From positions 1-64,000 of the forward strand of contig JAJTUP010000110.1 of assembly GCA_021399435.1 (NCBI GenBank): DNA of 64,000 nucleotides. Direction: 5' to 3'. Shown here one piece after another: positions 60,760 through 64,000 of this stretch (position 1 is the first letter of the stretch; every line of letters begins with the position of its first letter). The stretch is from Diaporthe sp. PMI_573 (Eukaryota > Ascomycota > Sordariomycetes > Diaporthales > Diaporthaceae). The position numbers were made by a program, and so were the translations under genes. The notes under the pieces were generated by a model that saw only the letters and a program-made list of their open reading frames with translations, made no database searches and was not told the origin of the DNA.

Positions 60760-62625
60760 TCAGGAAATATAAGAATTCAGAAACCCCCCATCTCGAACTC
60801 CGTTGTTGCTATGAATGTGCACAGTGCAATGCGCACAATTCTTACATGAATGATCTCTCTTTGCCAGGAACATGGCAGCCACAAGCCTTTCTCGTATACT
60901 ACCAATACGCGCATCGTGAACTGGCCACTCGTTCTCTTGGGCGACGCGTTTCATTCTCGCTGTCAAAACACCCAATCTTGTCATCCGGGCGGTTAGCAGA
61001 CTCTGTATCACTTGCAGCTCGTCTTCGTTGTCCAATCGCCAGTGACCGAGTCTCAGACCGGAACGCACTGGACAACGATTAGAATAAAAAATGGTACCAA
61101 CAATGGTGACGTCGACGTATCTTACGCTGATCACTGGGGCCACAAGTTGGCCCACAACCCGTCCTCTGTGGAGCTCGGTTGATAGAACCGAGAATTTGGT
61201 TAGATTCCGGAGGCATGGCCTTGTTACCTGCGCCAGAATCGAGGTCCATGACAGATGATGACAAGAGTGAGGAGGGACTTGGATCCACGGCGCCGACTAA
61301 CTCCTCAGCTCTTGCCACCATAGTGTCGCACATGCAGATACTCAACATGACGCACTCGGATCGAGCACTGCAGGTATGGCAGTCCATGAGCATCTCGCAG
61401 GTCTCCAGGGAACTCTTAATACAGTGGAGGGCTGTTTCCACCGGCACTTGTTGTTGGCCAATAAAAGTGCCTTGCTTGTTCGTAAGTACCTGGCTGCCGG
61501 CCAATGCACCCAGGTGGTGATTATGTGGACATGCTGCGTTCCCGCTGATTGCAGCTCTGCCGTTGAGATTGATGTTGATGTCCTGATATGCAAGTAGCGC
61601 CTTCGTAATACAAGGACACTCACCCTTGCAATGGTGCTGCTGCTGCTGCTGCCTATCTGAGGCAGGCGGATCGGGCTGGAAGGACGGCTGCTCCTTCATG
61701 CCATGGCCACCGCCGCTGTTATTTTGAAGAAATTCATGGCTGGTGCTGATGCTGCTGTTCCTGCTGATGCTACTCCGCGTGAGCTGACTATCTAGGCTTT
61801 CGTTACTGGAATCGGAGGCGTCGACAAGCATCGCCATAGTGTCAGGCATTGGTTCCGATGCTGGTAGAACGTGACTCGAGAGAGCATCTGAAACGGTCGA
61901 CCCACTTGGTGGTGAGTTGAACTCAGGCGACAGAGTATTATTTCCTTCCTTTGAGATCAGTAGGCATGTAACTGGGTGTTGATGAACGATTTTGCAGGCC
62001 ATTCTATGTTCAACTTGCGTGGATGGCCCCTGGAGTACGTACGCTGGTTATGAAACGAGGTGCCAAGTCCGTCAATTGAAACATCTATGGGTTCCGATTC
62101 TGTCCAAAGGTTGAAATCAAATTCTGTCATCTCGCTGAAAAGAGCACTGTCTGCGTGGTCAATTTCGGCGGGAGTGGAATCCTCAGCCACGCCTGGTTTT
62201 CCATCGGAAGACGCAGTCGACGGCTGGTTGGAGGCCGTCCGTCCCACTGCATGGGCCCGGGCATCAGCGGAACGATTTTTGGTGTTAATAGGCTGGTACA
62301 CGCAATCGATGGCCTTCGATAGGCATCGACGACAACCCTTTTCCTCTCCCGAGCATCTAAGCTACCAGGAGGTAAGCGGACTCGTATCAGCTTTGAGCAT
62401 TGAACTTGTTGGCAACGTGTTTGTACTCAGGCTTATGACTCGCCCCAAAGAACATGAGTCACTGCAGGATGATCGTGAAATGGTCCCAGTCCATACCTTC
62501 TTGACCCGACAGTTTGTGCACGCGTTTTGTACGAGTGGGGCTCTTCGTCTCTGCACTATCTGGTTCCTGACCTTTAAAGTCTCGAGTCCTGTTGCGCAGT
62601 CGCTCACTTTTAAGGTGGTGAACAT
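60760..62625 (-). CDS. AflR-like Zn2Cys6 transcription factor
   Basis: Four-exon model complement(join(60760..61067, 61126..61971, 62043..62361, 62497..62625)), 533 aa; introns 135, 71 and 58 nt, all GT-AG and in phase. The Zn2Cys6 DNA-binding cluster spans exons 1-2: C36, C39, C46, C53, C56, C63 (ACTNCRVKK | LRCSGEEKGCRRC). A low-complexity Gln/His tract lies near 257-263. The C-terminal AflR-type region contains CKGECPC (about 264-270), VETALHCIKSSLETCEMLMD with CHTC (about 327-350) and LRLGHWRLDNEDELQVIQSL in exon 4. Such proteins activate polyketide or other metabolite clusters (aflatoxin regulator type). No lesions were found. Its neighbours are two broken P450s; if it was their regulator it now has little left to regulate locally. 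Confidence 0.85.
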
Positions 62626-64000
62626 GTTCAATATCGGATCTGTTCTGATCTGAAGAGAAAAAGCTGCGGAGCATCCGTTTTCGAAGTCAGATATGGATTG
62701 TTGTGTCCAGCCGGGCTTGACTGTAAAGTAATGGCCAGAAGACGATTTCGAGTGTTGTATAGGAATTCGATATTCCAATTCCTGAGCTTGAGTGTATAGC
62801 ACCCCCAGCCTTTGTAGGGGAGCTGACTCGTGTCCATGTTCATATGAATTGAAGTCCGTGGGGTGTAGTTCTACTGACTCACTCTCGTCTTCATCAACAT
62901 GGGGGATATATGCACAGCAGCGTGTCATGAAGAACTCCCGGCGCGATTGTTGCAGCCCGTAGCCCTGCAAATACCCGCTTTGATATCCACAATACCAGCA
63001 TACCTACAGCACCCCGGACATGGGCTTGATGCATTAAGTCGTTGGCCGGCCCTCGTTTGCCCGCTCTGCCCCTGGTGCCAGCAGTGGGTGGAACCTCACG
63101 CACTAGCACTATTTCTTGGCGCTTCCGGGGATATTTGGACTTTCAATAAAGCCTTTCTCCCTTTAGAGGTTGGAAGCCCCTTCCACGCGATAGTTGGGCA
63201 TCAACGGCAAGAGGTAGGTAGAACATATGAGGTTGCAACGACCAACTTAGTTTACAAATCGCTCCCTCTCTCTTCCACAAATCATTATCGATCAGTAGAC
63301 CACACCGCTCTTGCTATTATCTTTGGCTGTGGTTGTGTTACGTGATCAAAGACGAAAGTTTCGATACCAAAGCACGACAAGGACGTATTGCAACGGTCCG
63401 CGGGGTAAGACAATAGGAAGAAGTGCCCACGGTAAGAATTACATGTAGTTCATCATCATTGAATGCCGACAGTACCCCAGTGAAGGGCTAGCAATATTAG
63501 AGATAAGCTTTCGTCAAACCCCGGGCTCGGTGCTTAGAGCAGTATCCTGAAAGCTACCCAGGTGGCTACCTACCTAATACATTGAACATGCTCGGAGCAT
63601 TACATAGTTTCCCCAAAACACGCCAAGTATCGGAGACCATTTGGAGTAACCGAGAGCAAGATAATACCATGGAGTTGACGGAAGAAACTGTGCATCCGAC
63701 TATCGGATCTTTATCCGTTGCAAAGTTAAACTCTTCAGAAGATTAAGCTAGCTTTCCTGTAGACTCAAGGTTCTGTAAAAGTCATTCTACTGTACAAGAA
63801 GTAAAAAGGTGTTGCAAGACTTAGCTTTCCTTATCGGGCAGGCAAATTGAGAACGCACCACGACACAAACGTCACGCAGGGTGAACCGTTCATCTAGCAC
63901 GAGGCTGATATTGTTCTATTCCTGCCGCTACCTGCACTTACGACGATCAAGATCTGCCCCGCTCTTAACGCCGAGGCCGGCATGCCCAGTCCTCCGAACT
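62626..64000. other. upstream region of AflR-like gene and distal sequence, no gene recognised
   Basis: A minus-strand frame continues upstream of the assigned start (to about 62970) but lacks motifs and probably is 5' leader or chance. No other features were recognised to the window end. Confidence 0.4.

Noticed and set aside
1..64000. tRNA, rRNA, CRISPR arrays and bacterial-type operons
   Set aside because: Looked for B-box-like GGTTCGA motifs with paired arms, rRNA-like blocks and regular spacer arrays; none was convincing by eye. A tRNA scan would be needed to exclude tRNAs.

Overview
The window looks like a transposon-rich, gene-poor accessory region of a filamentous ascomycete (Pezizomycotina, probably Sordariomycetes-like). 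The reasons are: genes broken by 49-85 nt introns with GTANGT-type donors and CTAAC/CTAAT branch sites; fungal-specific families (PTH11-type rhodopsin-domain protein, NACHT-WD40 NLR, KMT6-type E(z) methyltransferase, AflR-type Zn2Cys6 regulator, DUF3723); and remnants of almost every class of fungal transposon. No bacterial operons, tRNA, rRNA or CRISPR were recognised. Species cannot be fixed from the sequence alone. Layout: 0-15 kb is decayed DNA with a broken vWA-domain gene, a small spliced four-helix membrane protein (1695-2235), an 18-bp minisatellite (2431-2660), a kinase-like/FTA2-like fragment, a spliced 418-aa orphan gene (7280-8621), two copies of a ~0.5 kb repeat (9.3 and 14.4 kb), copia and hAT debris, a solo LTR with a perfect target duplication, and a sodium/calcium exchanger that has lost its N-terminal half. 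At 15.7-16.9 kb lies an intact three-exon rhodopsin-domain membrane protein. At 17-23.7 kb is a nest of elements: an LTR, a decayed Fot1/pogo element invaded by a solo LTR, and a gag-less Gypsy element. At 23.7-29.7 kb there are scattered fragments (DUF3723 protein, last exon of a threonine aldolase) and a small spliced membrane protein. At 29.7-34 kb sits a large three-exon NLR gene (Helo-like N-terminal domain, NACHT, 12 WD40 repeats) with a single homopolymer frameshift. At 34-38 kb are a MULE remnant, a zinc-finger remnant and a nearly intact hAT element; 38.9-40.3 kb carries a DnaJ-domain protein. At 40.7-50.2 kb is a structurally intact pogo-like transposon (36-bp perfect TIRs, TA duplication, 483-aa transposase), a coiled-coil ORF, a broken bromodomain, and a second pogo-like element cut by a Tad-type LINE whose Gag and reverse transcriptase are fused in frame by an internal deletion. 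At 50.4-54.3 kb are an F-box protein and a 5'-truncated KMT6/EZH2-like methyltransferase with intact CXC and SET domains. At 54.7-56.1 kb is copia/Tc1/secreted-protein debris. At 57.2-62.6 kb lie a small two-exon orphan, two unrelated truncated cytochrome P450 genes and an apparently intact four-exon AflR-like Zn2Cys6 regulator, which together look like a dismantled secondary-metabolite cluster. How the genes relate: there is no co-ordinated pathway visible. The common theme is transposon insertion, truncation and duplication of host genes (exchanger, bromodomain, KMT6, P450s, threonine aldolase) beside a few intact accessory genes. Many older elements carry TAG/TAA stops at tryptophan or glutamine positions, as expected of repeat-induced point mutation, whereas pogo element A, the LINE and the hAT element are much less decayed and so probably younger. 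All spliced models were built by eye from splice signals and frame, and all family assignments are from recognised motifs, not database searches.
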